64,000 nt of DNA from Bradyrhizobium frederickii (GTDB lineage: Bacteria > Pseudomonadota > Alphaproteobacteria > Rhizobiales > Xanthobacteraceae): contig NZ_SPQS01000002.1 in the NCBI RefSeq assembly GCF_004570865.1, positions 310,001 through 374,000 on the forward strand, in the 5' to 3' direction. Both the position numbers and the translations under genes were made by a program. Positions 14,760 to 24,615 of this stretch are shown here, piece by piece (the first letter of the stretch is position 1; each line of letters opens with the position of its first letter). The notes below the pieces were generated by a model. That model was not told where the DNA came from. It did not search any database and was given only the letters and a program-made list of their open reading frames with translations.

Positions 14760-15977
14760 GTGAGTGAACCGCTGGTCATCGTCGGTAACGGTATGGCGGC
14801 CGCGCGTCTGGTCGACGAGCTCGCCAAGACCTCGCTCGGCCGCTACGCGGTCGCCGTTATCGGCGAGGAGCCGCGGCTCGCTTACAACCGCGTGCTGCTC
14901 TCATCGGTGCTGGCCGGCGAGACCGGTTCGCACGAGATCGAGCTCCGGCCGGCGGACTGGTGGCGCCATCGCGGCGTCACCGTGCGCTACGGCTATCGCG
15001 TCACCGAAATCGATGTCGGTCGCCGCGAGCTGAAGATCGAAGGCGAGGAGAGCATGGAATATTCCAAGCTCGTGCTCGCCACCGGCTCGACGCCGCTGCG
15101 GCTCAACCTGCCAGGTGCCGATCTCGCCGGCGTGCACACCTTTCGCGATACGCGCGACGTCGACCTTTTGCTGACGCTGGCCGCGGCCAGGAAGCGCGTC
15201 GTCGTGGTCGGCGGCGGCCTGCTCGGACTCGAAGCAGCCTACGGCCTCGCCAAGGCGGGCGCGCCGGTGACGCTGCTGCATCTGATGGACCGGCTGATGG
15301 AGCGCCAGCTCGATGGGCCGGCCGCCGATCTGCTCAAGACGCTGGTCGAGCGCAAGGGCATCCGCATCCTGCTCAACGCCTCGACCGCCCGCATCCATGG
15401 CGATGGACATGTCGAGGCCGTCGAGCTTGCCGATGGCAGCCGTATCGAGGCCGACGCCGTGATCTTCGCCGCCGGCATCAAGCCGAACGTCGCGCTGGCA
15501 AAAGAGGCGGGGATCGCCGTCAACCGCGGCGTCGTCGTCAACGACGTGATGCAGACCTCCTCCTCCGACATTTTCGCGCTCGGCGAGTGTGCCGAGCATC
15601 GCGGCACCTGCTACGGCCTGGTCGAGCCCGCCTATGAGCAGGCGCGGGTGCTGGCGCGGCACCTGGCCGGCCGGCCCGCCGCCTATCAGGGCAGCGTGGT
15701 CTCGACCAACCTCAAGGTCTCCGGCGTCAGCGTGTTCTCCGCCGGCGACTTCATGGGCGGGGAGGGCAGCGAGAGCCTGGTGCTGACCGACCGCAGGCGC
15801 GGCACCTACAAGAAGCTTGTGATCGCGGACGGCCGGCTCACCGGTGCGGTGCTGATCGGCGATAACGTCGATGCGCTGTGGTATCTCGAGCTGATCCGCA
15901 ATGGCGACAAGGTGGCGGCGATCCGCACCGACATGATGTTCGGCCGCGCGCTCGCGCGTCCCTCCAAGGCGGCGTGA
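14760..15977 (+). CDS. flp: FAD-dependent NAD(P)H oxidoreductase Flp, electron donor of nitrate assimilation
   Basis: This 405-residue flavoprotein resembles the N-terminal part of NirB and rubredoxin reductases. The FAD site is VGNGMAAARL (8-17) with ATGS at 107-110; the NAD(P)H site is VVVGGGLLGLEAA (148-160); a second FAD contact is in ALGECAEH. In B. diazoefficiens its orthologue passes electrons to NasC and possibly to the hemoglobin. The start is a GTG at 14760, preceded by AGGAGATGTCTC; it begins 10 bp after the hemoglobin stop, which indicates translational coupling. Confidence 0.9.
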   Translation: MSEPLVIVGNGMAAARLVDELAKTSLGRYAVAVIGEEPRLAYNRVLLSSVLAGETGSHEIELRPADWWRHRGVTVRYGYRVTEIDVGRRELKIEGEESMEYSKLVLATGSTPLRLNLPGADLAGVHTFRDTRDVDLLLTLAAARKRVVVVGGGLLGLEAAYGLAKAGAPVTLLHLMDRLMERQLDGPAADLLKTLVERKGIRILLNASTARIHGDGHVEAVELADGSRIEADAVIFAAGIKPNVALAKEAGIAVNRGVVVNDVMQTSSSDIFALGECAEHRGTCYGLVEPAYEQARVLARHLAGRPAAYQGSVVSTNLKVSGVSVFSAGDFMGGEGSESLVLTDRRRGTYKKLVIADGRLTGAVLIGDNVDALWYLELIRNGDKVAAIRTDMMFGRALARPSKAA

Positions 15978-16004
15978 CCGGCCAGCTTGACAAGGCAGTT
16001 CGAC

Positions 16005-18707
16005 ATGACGGCAATCGATCCCTCGCTCCGCGCCACCAAGACGACCTGTCCCTATTGCGGCGTCGGTTGCGGCGTGCTGGCGACGCCCGACGGCAATGGT
16101 GGCGCGGCGATCGCGGGCGATCCTGATCATCCCGCCAATTTCGGCCGGCTCTGCTCCAAGGGCTCGGCGCTCGGCGAGACCGTCGGACTGGAAGACCGGC
16201 TACTCTATCCGATGATCCGCTGCAAGGGCGTGCTGGAACGCGTCGCCTGGAGCGATGCGCTCGATCACGTCGCCCATCGCATGCAGCACATCGTGGCCCG
16301 CGACGGCGCCGACGCGGTCGCGTTCTATCTCTCCGGCCAACTCCTCACCGAGGACTATTACGTCGCCAACAAGCTGATGAAGGGCTTTGTCGGCACGGCG
16401 AACGTCGACACCAATTCGCGGCTCTGCATGTCCTCCTCGGTCGCCGGCCATCGCCGCGCCTTCGGCGCCGACACCGTGCCCGGCTGCTACGAGGATCTCG
16501 ACCAGGCCGATCTGCTCGTCTTCGTCGGCTCGAATGCGGCCTGGTGCCATCCGGTGCTGTTCCAGCGCATGCTGAAGAACCGTGGGGAGCGGGGCGCGCG
16601 GATGATCGTGATCGATCCGCGCCGCACCGACACCGCCGATGACGTCGACTTGTTTCTCGGCCTCAAGCCGGGCACCGATACGGCACTCTTCTCGGGGCTG
16701 TTCGTTGATCTCGTCGACAATGGCGCGTTGGACACGGACTACGTCGCGAACAATACGTCGGGATTCGAGGACGCGCTGGCGCGCGCGCGGAGCATCGCCG
16801 GCAGCGTCCGTGCGACGGCGCTTGCCACCGGCCTGTCCGAGCAGGACGTCGCCACCTTCTTCAAGATGTTCCGCGACACCGAGAAGGTCGTCACGCTCTA
16901 TTCGCAAGGTGTCAACCAGTCGGCGCAGGGCACCGACAAGGTCAACGCGATCCTGAACTGCCATCTCGCGACGGGGCGCATCGGCAAGCCGGGCGCCTCG
17001 CCGTTCTCACTCACCGGTCAGCCCAATGCGATGGGCGGCCGCGAGGTCGGCGGCCTCGCCAATATGCTGGCCGCCCACATGGGCTTCACGCCGCCGGACA
17101 TCGATCGTGTCAGGCGGTTCTGGAAGGCGCCGCGCATCGCCACCCATGAGGGCCTGAAGGCGGTACAATTGTTCGAGGCCATCAATCGCGGTGAGGTCAA
17201 GGCGCTCTGGGTGATGGGCACCAATCCCGCGGTGTCGCTGCCCGATGCGGATTTCGTGCGCGAGGCGTTGAAGAAGCTCGAGTTGTTCGTGGTCTCCGAG
17301 AACGTGCTGTCCAACGACACCGTCGAGGCGGGTCCGCACGTGCTGCTGCCGGCGCTGGCCTGGGGCGAGAAGTCGGGCACGGTGACCAATTCCGAACGCC
17401 GCATCTCGCGCCAGCGCTCGTTCCTGCCGGCGCCGGGCGAGGCGCGCCCCGATTGGTGGATCCTGAGCGAGACCGCAAAGCGTCTCGGCTTCGGCGACAG
17501 TTTCAACTTCAAATCCGCCGCCGAGATTTTCCGCGAGCATGCCGCGCTCTCGGCGTTCGAGAACGACGGCAGCCGCGATTTCGACATTGGCGCGCTGACT
17601 TCGCTGTCCGACGAAGCCTTCGACGCCTTGAAGCCGGTGCAATGGCCGGTGCGCGAAGGCGGCGTGCCCGGAGAGCGTTTCTTCGCGAGCGGCGGCTTCT
17701 TCACCAATGACGGCAAGGGCCGCTTCGTTGCCCCGGAGGTGCCGTCGCTGCGCAGCGAGACCGGTCCCTCGCGCCCCCTCAGGCTCAACACCGGGCGCAT
17801 CCGCGATCAGTGGCACACCATGACGCGCACCGGCCTCAGCCAGCGGCTGGGCGCGCATTTGCCGGAGCCCTTCGTCGAGATTCATCCCGATGACGCCAGC
17901 AAGTATGGCATCGTCCACGATAGCTATGCCCGCGTCACCACCGATTACGGCAAGTGCATCCTGAAGGCCGTGGTGAGCGAACGGCAGCAGCGCGGCACCC
18001 TGTTCGTGCCGATCCACTGGAGCGCGATGAATGCCTCGCACGGCCGCGTCGGCGCGCTGGTGCAATCCTTCACCGATCCGTTCTCCGGACAGCCCGAGTC
18101 CAAGGCGACGCCGGCCGCGATCGCGCCGTATGAATTCGTCTTCCGCGGCTTTGCGCTGTCGCGACAGCAGCTCGACCTTCCGTCAAACCTGTTGTGGACC
18201 CGCGTCACCGTCGCCGGCGGCTTCGGCTATCTGTTCGCCGACAACGCGGATCTGTCGCGCTGGCCGGCCTGGCTCGATGGCGTTGCCGGCGAGGACGTGG
18301 CCGAATATCGCGATTTTGGCGGCGGTATCTATCGCGCCGCCTCGTTCGCCGGAGATCGCATCGAGGCCTGTCTGTTCGTCGGCCCCGCGCACGACGCCGG
18401 CGATTGGGAGGTGGTCAGAGCTGCCTTTGCGGCCGATCGCGTCACCGACGAGCAGCGCCGTATGCTGCTGTCGGGCAAGTCGACGGAGGGGGCGGCCTCG
18501 ACCGGACCGATCGTCTGCGCCTGCTTCGGCGTCGGCCGCGGCACCATCTGCGACACCATCGCCGCCGGCGCGCGCACGGCGGCCGAGATCGGTGCCAAGC
18601 TCAAGGCCGGCACCAATTGCGGCTCCTGCATCCCCGAGCTGAAGCGGCTGATTGCGACGACGGACGTGCCGGTGAAAGAAGCCAAGCTCGCGGGCGCGGC
18701 GGGGTAG
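16005..18707 (+). CDS. nasC: Assimilatory nitrate reductase catalytic subunit NasC
   Basis: This 900-residue molybdoenzyme reduces nitrate to nitrite in the cytoplasm. A [4Fe-4S] site is at Cys15, Cys18, Cys22 and Cys50, followed by the bis-MGD molybdopterin domains and the C-terminal dinucleotide-binding domain. A BFD-like [2Fe-2S] domain is fused at the end, with Cys838, Cys840, Cys872 and Cys875, as in NasA/NasC that take electrons from a flavoprotein. There is no Tat signal. The ATG at 16005 is preferred to a TTG at 15987. It is last in the narK operon. No nitrite reductase follows, so that enzyme must be encoded elsewhere. Confidence 0.94.
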   Translation: MTAIDPSLRATKTTCPYCGVGCGVLATPDGNGGAAIAGDPDHPANFGRLCSKGSALGETVGLEDRLLYPMIRCKGVLERVAWSDALDHVAHRMQHIVARDGADAVAFYLSGQLLTEDYYVANKLMKGFVGTANVDTNSRLCMSSSVAGHRRAFGADTVPGCYEDLDQADLLVFVGSNAAWCHPVLFQRMLKNRGERGARMIVIDPRRTDTADDVDLFLGLKPGTDTALFSGLFVDLVDNGALDTDYVANNTSGFEDALARARSIAGSVRATALATGLSEQDVATFFKMFRDTEKVVTLYSQGVNQSAQGTDKVNAILNCHLATGRIGKPGASPFSLTGQPNAMGGREVGGLANMLAAHMGFTPPDIDRVRRFWKAPRIATHEGLKAVQLFEAINRGEVKALWVMGTNPAVSLPDADFVREALKKLELFVVSENVLSNDTVEAGPHVLLPALAWGEKSGTVTNSERRISRQRSFLPAPGEARPDWWILSETAKRLGFGDSFNFKSAAEIFREHAALSAFENDGSRDFDIGALTSLSDEAFDALKPVQWPVREGGVPGERFFASGGFFTNDGKGRFVAPEVPSLRSETGPSRPLRLNTGRIRDQWHTMTRTGLSQRLGAHLPEPFVEIHPDDASKYGIVHDSYARVTTDYGKCILKAVVSERQQRGTLFVPIHWSAMNASHGRVGALVQSFTDPFSGQPESKATPAAIAPYEFVFRGFALSRQQLDLPSNLLWTRVTVAGGFGYLFADNADLSRWPAWLDGVAGEDVAEYRDFGGGIYRAASFAGDRIEACLFVGPAHDAGDWEVVRAAFAADRVTDEQRRMLLSGKSTEGAASTGPIVCACFGVGRGTICDTIAAGARTAAEIGAKLKAGTNCGSCIPELKRLIATTDVPVKEAKLAGAAG

Positions 18708-18737
18708 GCGAGATCGCTCTCGAGACGACGAGGCGGT

Positions 18738-18891
18738 CGCGTGCCCCGGACGCAGCGCAGCGTCTCGTCGACGATGCGCTGCAGAGCCAGGGCCCATTCA
18801 AACAGCGGAGTGCTTGGCTTTTCTGGGTCCCGGCTCTGCGCCGCAACGCTTGCGCGTTGCAGCGCGTCCGGGATACGAGAGCGGTATGCCT
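18738..18891. repeat. Dispersed palindromic repeat, family A
   Basis: The ends are inverted copies (GTGCCCCGGACGC... and ...GCGTCCGGGATACGAG) with inner palindromic parts such as GCAACGCTTGCGCGTTGC. The same family occurs at 43819-43950. It lies between nasC and the lactonase gene and probably serves as a bidirectional hairpin; there is no coding content. Confidence 0.8.
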
Positions 18892-18960
18892 CCGTCCCAA
18901 TCGACGCGCCCTCGATAGTGCCCTATGCTGCCGCGCGCTCTCTCAACAGTCGCAACAACA

Positions 18961-19866
18961 ATGATGTACCTGGAAACGCCACCGCGGCCGATCGAAACCA
19001 CGCTGTTCTCCGCCATGCCTGACAAGTTCCGCCGCAAGGGGGTGCGGAGCGATTGGGCCGATGCCAACCGGCCACATGTGCCGACCGACAGTTTCATCGA
19101 AGGGCCATCCTTCGACACGGACGGCAACCTCTACATCGTCGACATTCCCTTCGGCCGCATCTTTCGCATCGCGCCTGATGGCGAGTGGTCGCTGGTGATC
19201 GAATACGAGGGATGGCCGAACGGGCTGAAGATCGCCGCCGACGGCCGCATTCTGGTTGCCGACTACATGCACGGCATCATGGAGCTCGATGTCAAAGCCG
19301 GCCGCATGACACCGGTCCTGACCGCACGCAATTCGGAATCGTTTCGCGGCTGCAACGATCTGCATCTGGCCTCCAACGGCGATATCTTCTTCACCGATCA
19401 GGGCCAGACCGGCCTGCATGACCCGAGTGGCCGGGTCTATCGGCTGGCATCGAACGGCCGGCTCGATTGCCTGATCAACACCGGCATCAGTCCCAACGGC
19501 CTGGTGCTCGACCCAACCGAGACCGTGCTGTTCGTGGCAATGACGCGCGACAACGCGGTATGGCGGCTGCCGTTCATGAAGGACGGCAGCGTGTCCAAGG
19601 TCGGTCGCTTCTGCTCGCTGTTCGGCACCAGCGGTCCTGATGGCATGACGATGGATGCGAAGGGCCGCTTGTTCGTCGGCCACGCCTCGCTCGGCCATGT
19701 CTTCGTGTTCGCGGCAAACGGCGAGTTGATCGCGCGGATCAAGTCGTGCGCGGGGCCGAACTGCACCAACGTCGCGATCGGTGGCGCCAGGAAAGACAGG
19801 CTCTATATCACGGAGTCGTCGACCGGCAGCATTCTGGTCGCCGACATCGGCGGATTGAACCTCTGA
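18961..19866 (+). CDS. SMP-30/gluconolactonase-like beta-propeller protein
   Basis: This ~301-residue protein has the repeating blades of the SMP-30/LRE family (EGPSFDTDGNLYIVDIPFGRIFRI; NDLHLASNGDIFFTDQG; PNGLVLDPTETVLFVA), with Glu, Asn and Asp in the usual divalent-metal positions. The family hydrolyses sugar or other lactones. Two ATGs in a row (18961, 18964) are possible starts; the upstream sequence has no good ribosome-binding site, so the start is uncertain. An aldo/keto reductase gene follows 42 bp later, so the pair may oxidise a sugar to its lactone and open it, or the reverse. Confidence 0.85.
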   Translation: MMYLETPPRPIETTLFSAMPDKFRRKGVRSDWADANRPHVPTDSFIEGPSFDTDGNLYIVDIPFGRIFRIAPDGEWSLVIEYEGWPNGLKIAADGRILVADYMHGIMELDVKAGRMTPVLTARNSESFRGCNDLHLASNGDIFFTDQGQTGLHDPSGRVYRLASNGRLDCLINTGISPNGLVLDPTETVLFVAMTRDNAVWRLPFMKDGSVSKVGRFCSLFGTSGPDGMTMDAKGRLFVGHASLGHVFVFAANGELIARIKSCAGPNCTNVAIGGARKDRLYITESSTGSILVADIGGLNL

Positions 19867-19908
19867 GCTTGGTAGCGGTTGGCTGAGAAGGACGACAGCG
19901 GAGCGAGC

Positions 19909-20748
19909 ATGACCACAAAACCCTTCGGCCAAACCGGCGCCAACGTCTCCGTCATCGGGCAGGGCACCTGGTATCTTGACCACGGCGACCGCAAGCGCGC
20001 GGTTGCCGCGCTTCAGCGCGGGCTCGATCTCGGCATGACGCATATCGATACCGCCGAGATGTATGGCGATGCGGAGCTCGTCATTGCCGATGCCATCGCG
20101 GGACGTCGCGATGAGGTGTTCCTGGTCTCCAAGGTGCTGCCGAGCAATGCCTCGCGCCGCGGAACCATCACTGCCTGCGAGCGCTCGCTGAAGCGGCTCA
20201 AGACCGACCGTCTCGACTGCTACCTCCTGCACTGGCGCGGTTCCTATCCGCTGCAGGACACAGTGGAGGCCTTCGAGGAGCTGGTGAAGGCAGGCAAGAT
20301 CAAGTCCTGGGGTGTCTCCAATTTCGACGCCGACGATCTCGACGAGATTCTCGATGTCTCCGGGAAGGGCCGGATCGCCTGCAATCAGGTGCTTTATCAT
20401 CTGAAGGAGCGCGCGATCGAGCATGCGGTGATCCCCTGGTGCGAGAAGCATGGCGTCGCGGTGGTCGCCTATTCCCCGTTCGGCCACGATGATTTTCCGG
20501 ATGCGCGCAGCAAGGGCGGCGCCGTGTTGGCGCGCATCGCAGAGGCGCGACGCGCGACGCCGCGTCAGGTCGCGTTGAGCTTCCTCACCCGTGCGACTAC
20601 GGTGTTCGCGATCCCGAAGGCGTCATCGGCGGAACATGCCGGCGAGAATGCGGCGGCCGGCGACCTCGTGCTGACGAAAGACGAGATTGGGGCGCTCGAT
20701 GCGGCGTTTCCGCGCGGTCCGAAGCCGCGCAGCCTGCCCATGCTGTAA
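19909..20748 (+). CDS. Aldo/keto reductase
   Basis: This 279-residue TIM-barrel NADPH oxidoreductase has the family pattern: the active-site Asp and Tyr in DTAEMYG, Lys in VSKVLP, His in LLHWRGSYP, and the C-terminal cofactor loop (IPKASS). The ATG at 19909 has GGAG upstream; a TTG at 19879 in frame is less likely. It lies just after the lactonase-like gene on the same strand. The substrate is unknown; sugar aldehydes are usual for the group. Confidence 0.9.
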   Translation: MTTKPFGQTGANVSVIGQGTWYLDHGDRKRAVAALQRGLDLGMTHIDTAEMYGDAELVIADAIAGRRDEVFLVSKVLPSNASRRGTITACERSLKRLKTDRLDCYLLHWRGSYPLQDTVEAFEELVKAGKIKSWGVSNFDADDLDEILDVSGKGRIACNQVLYHLKERAIEHAVIPWCEKHGVAVVAYSPFGHDDFPDARSKGGAVLARIAEARRATPRQVALSFLTRATTVFAIPKASSAEHAGENAAAGDLVLTKDEIGALDAAFPRGPKPRSLPML

Positions 20749-20892
20749 TGCACAAACGCCTATTATTAACGGAGCATTGACGCGCGGGGCGGCCCGCGCA
20801 TATCGGCATCCTGTTTTCGGAAGTTGTGAACACGGCGCAATTGGCGTTTTTTACAATCGTCCCTCGATTCGCATTTTGCCCGGGTTCCTGCC

Positions 20893-21879
20893 GTGACACC
20901 GCCGCCTGCCGCAGCCGCAAGGCTCGACAATATTCCCATGCCCGTGCCGGAGAAGAAGCAGAAGGCCCGCCGCGCGCCCGCGCGCGTCGACCATCCCTTC
21001 AAGGGCATCGCGCTGGTGCTGTTGTCGACGGTGTTTCTCGGCACTTCCGACGTCACCGCGAAATATCTCTCCACCAGCCTGCCGTCGATCGAGATTACCT
21101 GGATCCGCTTCGTCACCTTCGCCCTGATGTTCACGCCGGTGATGCTGCCAGGCTCGCCGCTCCATGCGATGCGCACCGAGCGGCTCGGCCTGCAGCTGAT
21201 GCGCGGCGCCGCGCTGCTCGGCTCCTCGCTGTTCTTCATCACCGGCCTGAGCTTCCTTCCCATTGCGGAGGCTTCCGCCACCGGATTCGTCTCGCCGCTG
21301 TTCGTCACCGCGCTGTCGATCATCTTCCTGAGCGAGAAGGTCGGCATGCGGCGCTGGATCGCGACCGCGATCGGCCTGACGGGCGTCTTGATCATCCTGC
21401 GGCCGGGCACGAGCGCATTTCATGCCGCCGCGTTCTTTCCGATCATCTCGGCATTCTGCTGGGCTGCCGCGCTGATCCTGACGCGCATGATGAGCGGCCG
21501 CGAGGCCGTGCTCACCACCATGGCCTATTCCGCGCTGACCGGCGTTGCCATGCTTTCCCTGATGGTGCCGTTCGTCTGGGTCACGCCGAGCTGGACGGGA
21601 ATCGGCCTCGGCATCTTGATCGGTGTTGCCTCGACCGTCGGCCAGTGGATCATCGTGCTGGCCTATCGCTACGGCGATGCCTCGGTGCTGGCGCCGTTCT
21701 CCTACACGCAACTGCTCTGGGTCAGCATTTTGGGCTTCTTCATCTTCGGCGAAGTCCCGGACGTCTGGACCGTCGTCGGTGCCGCCTTCATCGTCGCCAG
21801 CGGCCTCTACATCGCCCATCGCGAGCGCGTCCGGCGGGCCCAATTGCTGGTCTTGGAAGAGCGTTCCCCGAACCCCTGA
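20893..21879 (+). CDS. EamA-family (DMT) exporter
   Basis: This membrane protein of 313-328 residues has ten hydrophobic segments arranged as two EamA repeats, with a basic, proline-rich cytoplasmic N-terminus. DMT proteins export amino acids, nucleotides or other metabolites. The longest version starts at a GTG (20893); the ATG at 20938 (MPVPEKKQ) is equally plausible, and neither has a strong ribosome-binding site. No neighbour reveals the substrate. Confidence 0.88.
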   Translation: MTPPPAAAARLDNIPMPVPEKKQKARRAPARVDHPFKGIALVLLSTVFLGTSDVTAKYLSTSLPSIEITWIRFVTFALMFTPVMLPGSPLHAMRTERLGLQLMRGAALLGSSLFFITGLSFLPIAEASATGFVSPLFVTALSIIFLSEKVGMRRWIATAIGLTGVLIILRPGTSAFHAAAFFPIISAFCWAAALILTRMMSGREAVLTTMAYSALTGVAMLSLMVPFVWVTPSWTGIGLGILIGVASTVGQWIIVLAYRYGDASVLAPFSYTQLLWVSILGFFIFGEVPDVWTVVGAAFIVASGLYIAHRERVRRAQLLVLEERSPNP

Positions 21880-21940
21880 CGCAAGTCACTGCGTCCCGCT
21901 TCGTGCTATCAACGGCTCCAACAAAAAGGGGAGGAGCCGG

Positions 21941-23020
21941 ATGCGCGCTGCGATTTTCAGGAACGGTGAGATTGTCGTTGGCGAGATGGCCGAGCCCAGG
22001 CCCGGCACCGGCCAGGTGCTGGTCAAGACGCTCGCCTGCGGGATCTGCGGCTCCGACCTGCACGCGCGCCAGCACGCCCATCGCATGGTGGAGATGGCGC
22101 AGAAGACCGGCCGCAGGCCGATGGACCTCTCCCGCGACGTCGTGTTCGGCCACGAGTTCTGCTGCGAGATTGTCGACTACGGCGCCGGCACCGAACGCAA
22201 ACTCAAGCCCGGCACCCGCGTCTGCTCGCTGCCGGCGCTGGTCACGCCCGGGGGGATCGAAGGCATCGGCTATTCCAACGACAATATTGGCGGCTATGCC
22301 GAGGCGATGCTGCTCAGCGAAGCGCTGCTGCTCGAAGTGCCCAATGGTCTGGCGCCGGAACACGCCGCGCTGACCGAGCCGCTTGCCGTCGGCGTCCACG
22401 CCGTGGCGAAAGCCAATATCCGTGGCGGCGAGGTGCCGCTGGTGATCGGCTGCGGCCCGGTCGGGCTTGCGGTGATCGCCGCGCTGAAGCTCAGGGGACT
22501 GCATCCGATCGTCGCCGCCGATTATTCGCCGGCACGGCGTGCGCTCGCAGCCAGGCTTGGCGCCGATATCGTCGTCGATCCCAGGGCGTCGCAGCCCTAT
22601 GCGACCTGGGCCGAGCACGCGCAGATGTCGGACGCGGAGAAAGCGGCACGGCCGCCGTTGCAAGCGATGCTGCCGGCGCTGAAGCCCGCGATCATTTTCG
22701 AATGTGTCGGCGTGCCCGGCCTGCTGCAGCAGGTGTTCGAGGGCGCGCCGCGTGACGCACGCATTGTTGTTGTCGGCGTCTGCATGGAGAGCGACAGAAA
22801 CGAGCCGATGCTCGGCATTATGAAGGAGCTGAACGTCCAATACGTGCTCGGCTACACGCCGGAGGAGTTCGCCGCGTCACTGCGCCTGATCGCCGAAGGG
22901 CAGGTGGACGCCGCCGCCATGGTGACGGCCGAGGTCGGCCTCGACGGCGTCGCCAAGGCGTTCGCCGACCTCGCCAATCCCGAAGCGCACACCAAGATCA
23001 TCGTGCAGCCGTGGCGGTGA
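21941..23020 (+). CDS. Zinc-dependent alcohol dehydrogenase (MDR family)
   Basis: This 359-residue protein has the MDR two-domain layout. The catalytic zinc site includes Cys in CGICGSD and the His-Glu of FGHEF. The Rossmann motif is GCGPVGLAVI. The four-Cys structural zinc loop of classical alcohol dehydrogenases is absent. The start at 21941 is set by GGGGAGGAGCCGG. It lies 61 bp after the EamA gene and may be cotranscribed with it. Substrate unknown. Confidence 0.9.
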   Translation: MRAAIFRNGEIVVGEMAEPRPGTGQVLVKTLACGICGSDLHARQHAHRMVEMAQKTGRRPMDLSRDVVFGHEFCCEIVDYGAGTERKLKPGTRVCSLPALVTPGGIEGIGYSNDNIGGYAEAMLLSEALLLEVPNGLAPEHAALTEPLAVGVHAVAKANIRGGEVPLVIGCGPVGLAVIAALKLRGLHPIVAADYSPARRALAARLGADIVVDPRASQPYATWAEHAQMSDAEKAARPPLQAMLPALKPAIIFECVGVPGLLQQVFEGAPRDARIVVVGVCMESDRNEPMLGIMKELNVQYVLGYTPEEFAASLRLIAEGQVDAAAMVTAEVGLDGVAKAFADLANPEAHTKIIVQPWR

Positions 23021-23041
23021 CTCCTGCTGCGTAGTTAGTGC

Positions 23042-23130
23042 CGTAGGGTGGGCAAAGGCGCAAAGCGCCGTGCCCACCTTCAGACGCCGTGCTCGTCATG
23101 GTGGGCACGCTACGCTTTGCCCACCCTACG
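23042..23130. repeat. Dispersed palindromic repeat, family B (CGTAGGGTGGGCAAAG ends)
   Basis: The ends CGTAGGGTGGGCAAAG and CTTTGCCCACCCTACG are exact reverse complements; inner parts such as GGCGCAAAGCGCC form further hairpins. The repeat lies between the convergent alcohol dehydrogenase and PPK2 genes and probably acts as a bidirectional terminator. Other copies: 29022-29110 and 42779-42901. Confidence 0.9.
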
Positions 23131-23140
23131 AAACGCTTCG

Positions 23141-24061
23141 TCAATATTTCGCCGGCACGTACATCTCCGGCGGGACCGGGCCTCGTTGATAGTCGGGGTT
23201 GCGCACGCGCGGCGGCAGAGTCACCGGAAGCCGCGCGACCTCCTGGTACGGGATCTGAGTCAATAGATGTGCGATGCAGTTGAGCCGGGCGCGCTTCTTG
23301 TCCACGGCATCGACGATCCACCATGGGCTATCCGGCAGATGCGTGTGCTCCAGCATCGTCTCCTTGGCCTTGGTGTACGCCTCCCAGCGACTGCGGGACT
23401 CGACGTCCATCGGGCTCAGCTTCCATTGCTTCAGGGGATCCTTGATGCGCATGGTGAAGCGGAACTGCTGCTCGTCGTCGGTGATCGAGAACCAGTACTT
23501 GACCAGGATGATGCCGGAGCGGATCAGCATGCGCTCGAATTCCGGCACCGACTTGAAGAACTCCTGATATTCGTCCTCCGAGCAGAAGCCCATCACGCGC
23601 TCGACCCCGGCGCGGTTGTACCAGCTACGGTCGAACAGCACGATCTCGCCGCCGGCCGGCAGGTGCGCGACGTAGCGCTGGAAGTACCATTGCGTGCGCT
23701 CGCGCTCGTTTGGCGCCGGAAGCGCCGCGACGCGGCAGATGCGGGGATTGAGTCGCTGGGTGATGCGCTTGATCACGCCGCCCTTGCCGGCGGAGTCGCG
23801 GCCCTCGAACAGCACCACGACCTTCTTCTTCTCGCTCTGCACCCAGTCCTGGAGCTTGACGAGCTCGCCCTGGAGGCGAAGCAGTTCCCGGAAATAGAGC
23901 CTGCGATCGACCGTCGGTTTCAGCGTTCCGGCCTCGTCAAGGAACTCGTCGAGACGGGTGTCATCCAGCTCCATCTCCAGTTCCTCGTCGAGATCGTCGG
24001 CCATTTCCTGGATGATGCGCTCGCGCTTGGAGATCTGGGATTTGCGATCGGATGCGGTCAT
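23141..24061 (-). CDS. ppk2: Polyphosphate kinase 2 (PPK2 family)
   Basis: This 306-residue enzyme moves phosphate between polyphosphate and nucleotides. The P-loop is GRDSAGKGG (87-95), the Walker B/lid region DRSWYNR (144-150) with the family sequence AGVERVMGFC after it. One PPK2 domain is preceded by an acidic N-terminal extension of ~50 residues. It is a single-domain (class I-like) enzyme; class and nucleotide preference cannot be fixed by eye. The ATG at 24061 follows AAGGACCC. Confidence 0.93.
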   Translation of the reverse strand: MTASDRKSQISKRERIIQEMADDLDEELEMELDDTRLDEFLDEAGTLKPTVDRRLYFRELLRLQGELVKLQDWVQSEKKKVVVLFEGRDSAGKGGVIKRITQRLNPRICRVAALPAPNERERTQWYFQRYVAHLPAGGEIVLFDRSWYNRAGVERVMGFCSEDEYQEFFKSVPEFERMLIRSGIILVKYWFSITDDEQQFRFTMRIKDPLKQWKLSPMDVESRSRWEAYTKAKETMLEHTHLPDSPWWIVDAVDKKRARLNCIAHLLTQIPYQEVARLPVTLPPRVRNPDYQRGPVPPEMYVPAKY

Positions 24062-24153
24062 GGGTCCTTCTCTCGGCTCGGATAGCAGTCACCAACGACC
24101 ATCGGCGGGGTTTGTTGCGACCATGTGACAACGTGCGGTCCCGCTGACGCACG

Positions 24154-24615
24154 TCACACCGGCAGCGCGATCGAATACTTCACCTGGCTCAGCGCAAAGC
24201 TCGATTCGATCGAGGCGATGCCGTCGAGGCGGGTCAGCTTGGTCTTCAGGAAGGTCTCGTAGGAGGCGAGGTCGGCCGCGACGACGCGGAGCAGGTAGTC
24301 GCGGTTGCCGGTCATCAGATAGCACTCCAGGACCTCGTCCCATTTCGAGATCGCGCGGGCGAAGCGGTTGAGATCCTCCTCCTTCTGCCGCGCCAGCTTG
24401 ATCGAGATGAAGACGCTGACATGCAGCCCCAGCGCCTTCTGGTCCACGGTCGCGATGTAGCGCGAGATCACGCCGCGCTCCTCCAGCAGCTTGACCCGGC
24501 GGTGGCAGGGCGAGACCGAGAGTCCGACCTTGTCGGCGAGCTCCTGCATGGTCATTCGGCTGTCGTTCTGGAGATGGCTGAGGATCTTGCGGTCGATGGC
24601 GTCGAGTTCTGGCAT
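24154..24615 (-). CDS. Lrp/AsnC-family transcriptional regulator
   Basis: This 153-residue regulator has the N-terminal HTH (DAIDRKILSHLQNDSRMTMQ, then ELADKVGLSVSPCHRRVKLLEERGVI) and a C-terminal RAM ligand-binding domain. It is divergent from the PDH-E1-like gene, and their starts are 135 bp apart. In Pseudomonas putida an Lrp-type protein (MdeR) controls methionine catabolism genes including an E1-like enzyme (MdeB), so it probably controls its neighbour in response to an amino or keto acid. The frame runs on to 24663; the ATG at 24615 gives the family length. Confidence 0.92.
   Translation of the reverse strand: MPELDAIDRKILSHLQNDSRMTMQELADKVGLSVSPCHRRVKLLEERGVISRYIATVDQKALGLHVSVFISIKLARQKEEDLNRFARAISKWDEVLECYLMTGNRDYLLRVVAADLASYETFLKTKLTRLDGIASIESSFALSQVKYSIALPV

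Noticed and set aside
20826..22373. 515-codon plus-strand frame over the EamA gene
   Set aside because: It is an alternative frame rich in Arg, Ala and Pro over a clear membrane-protein gene.
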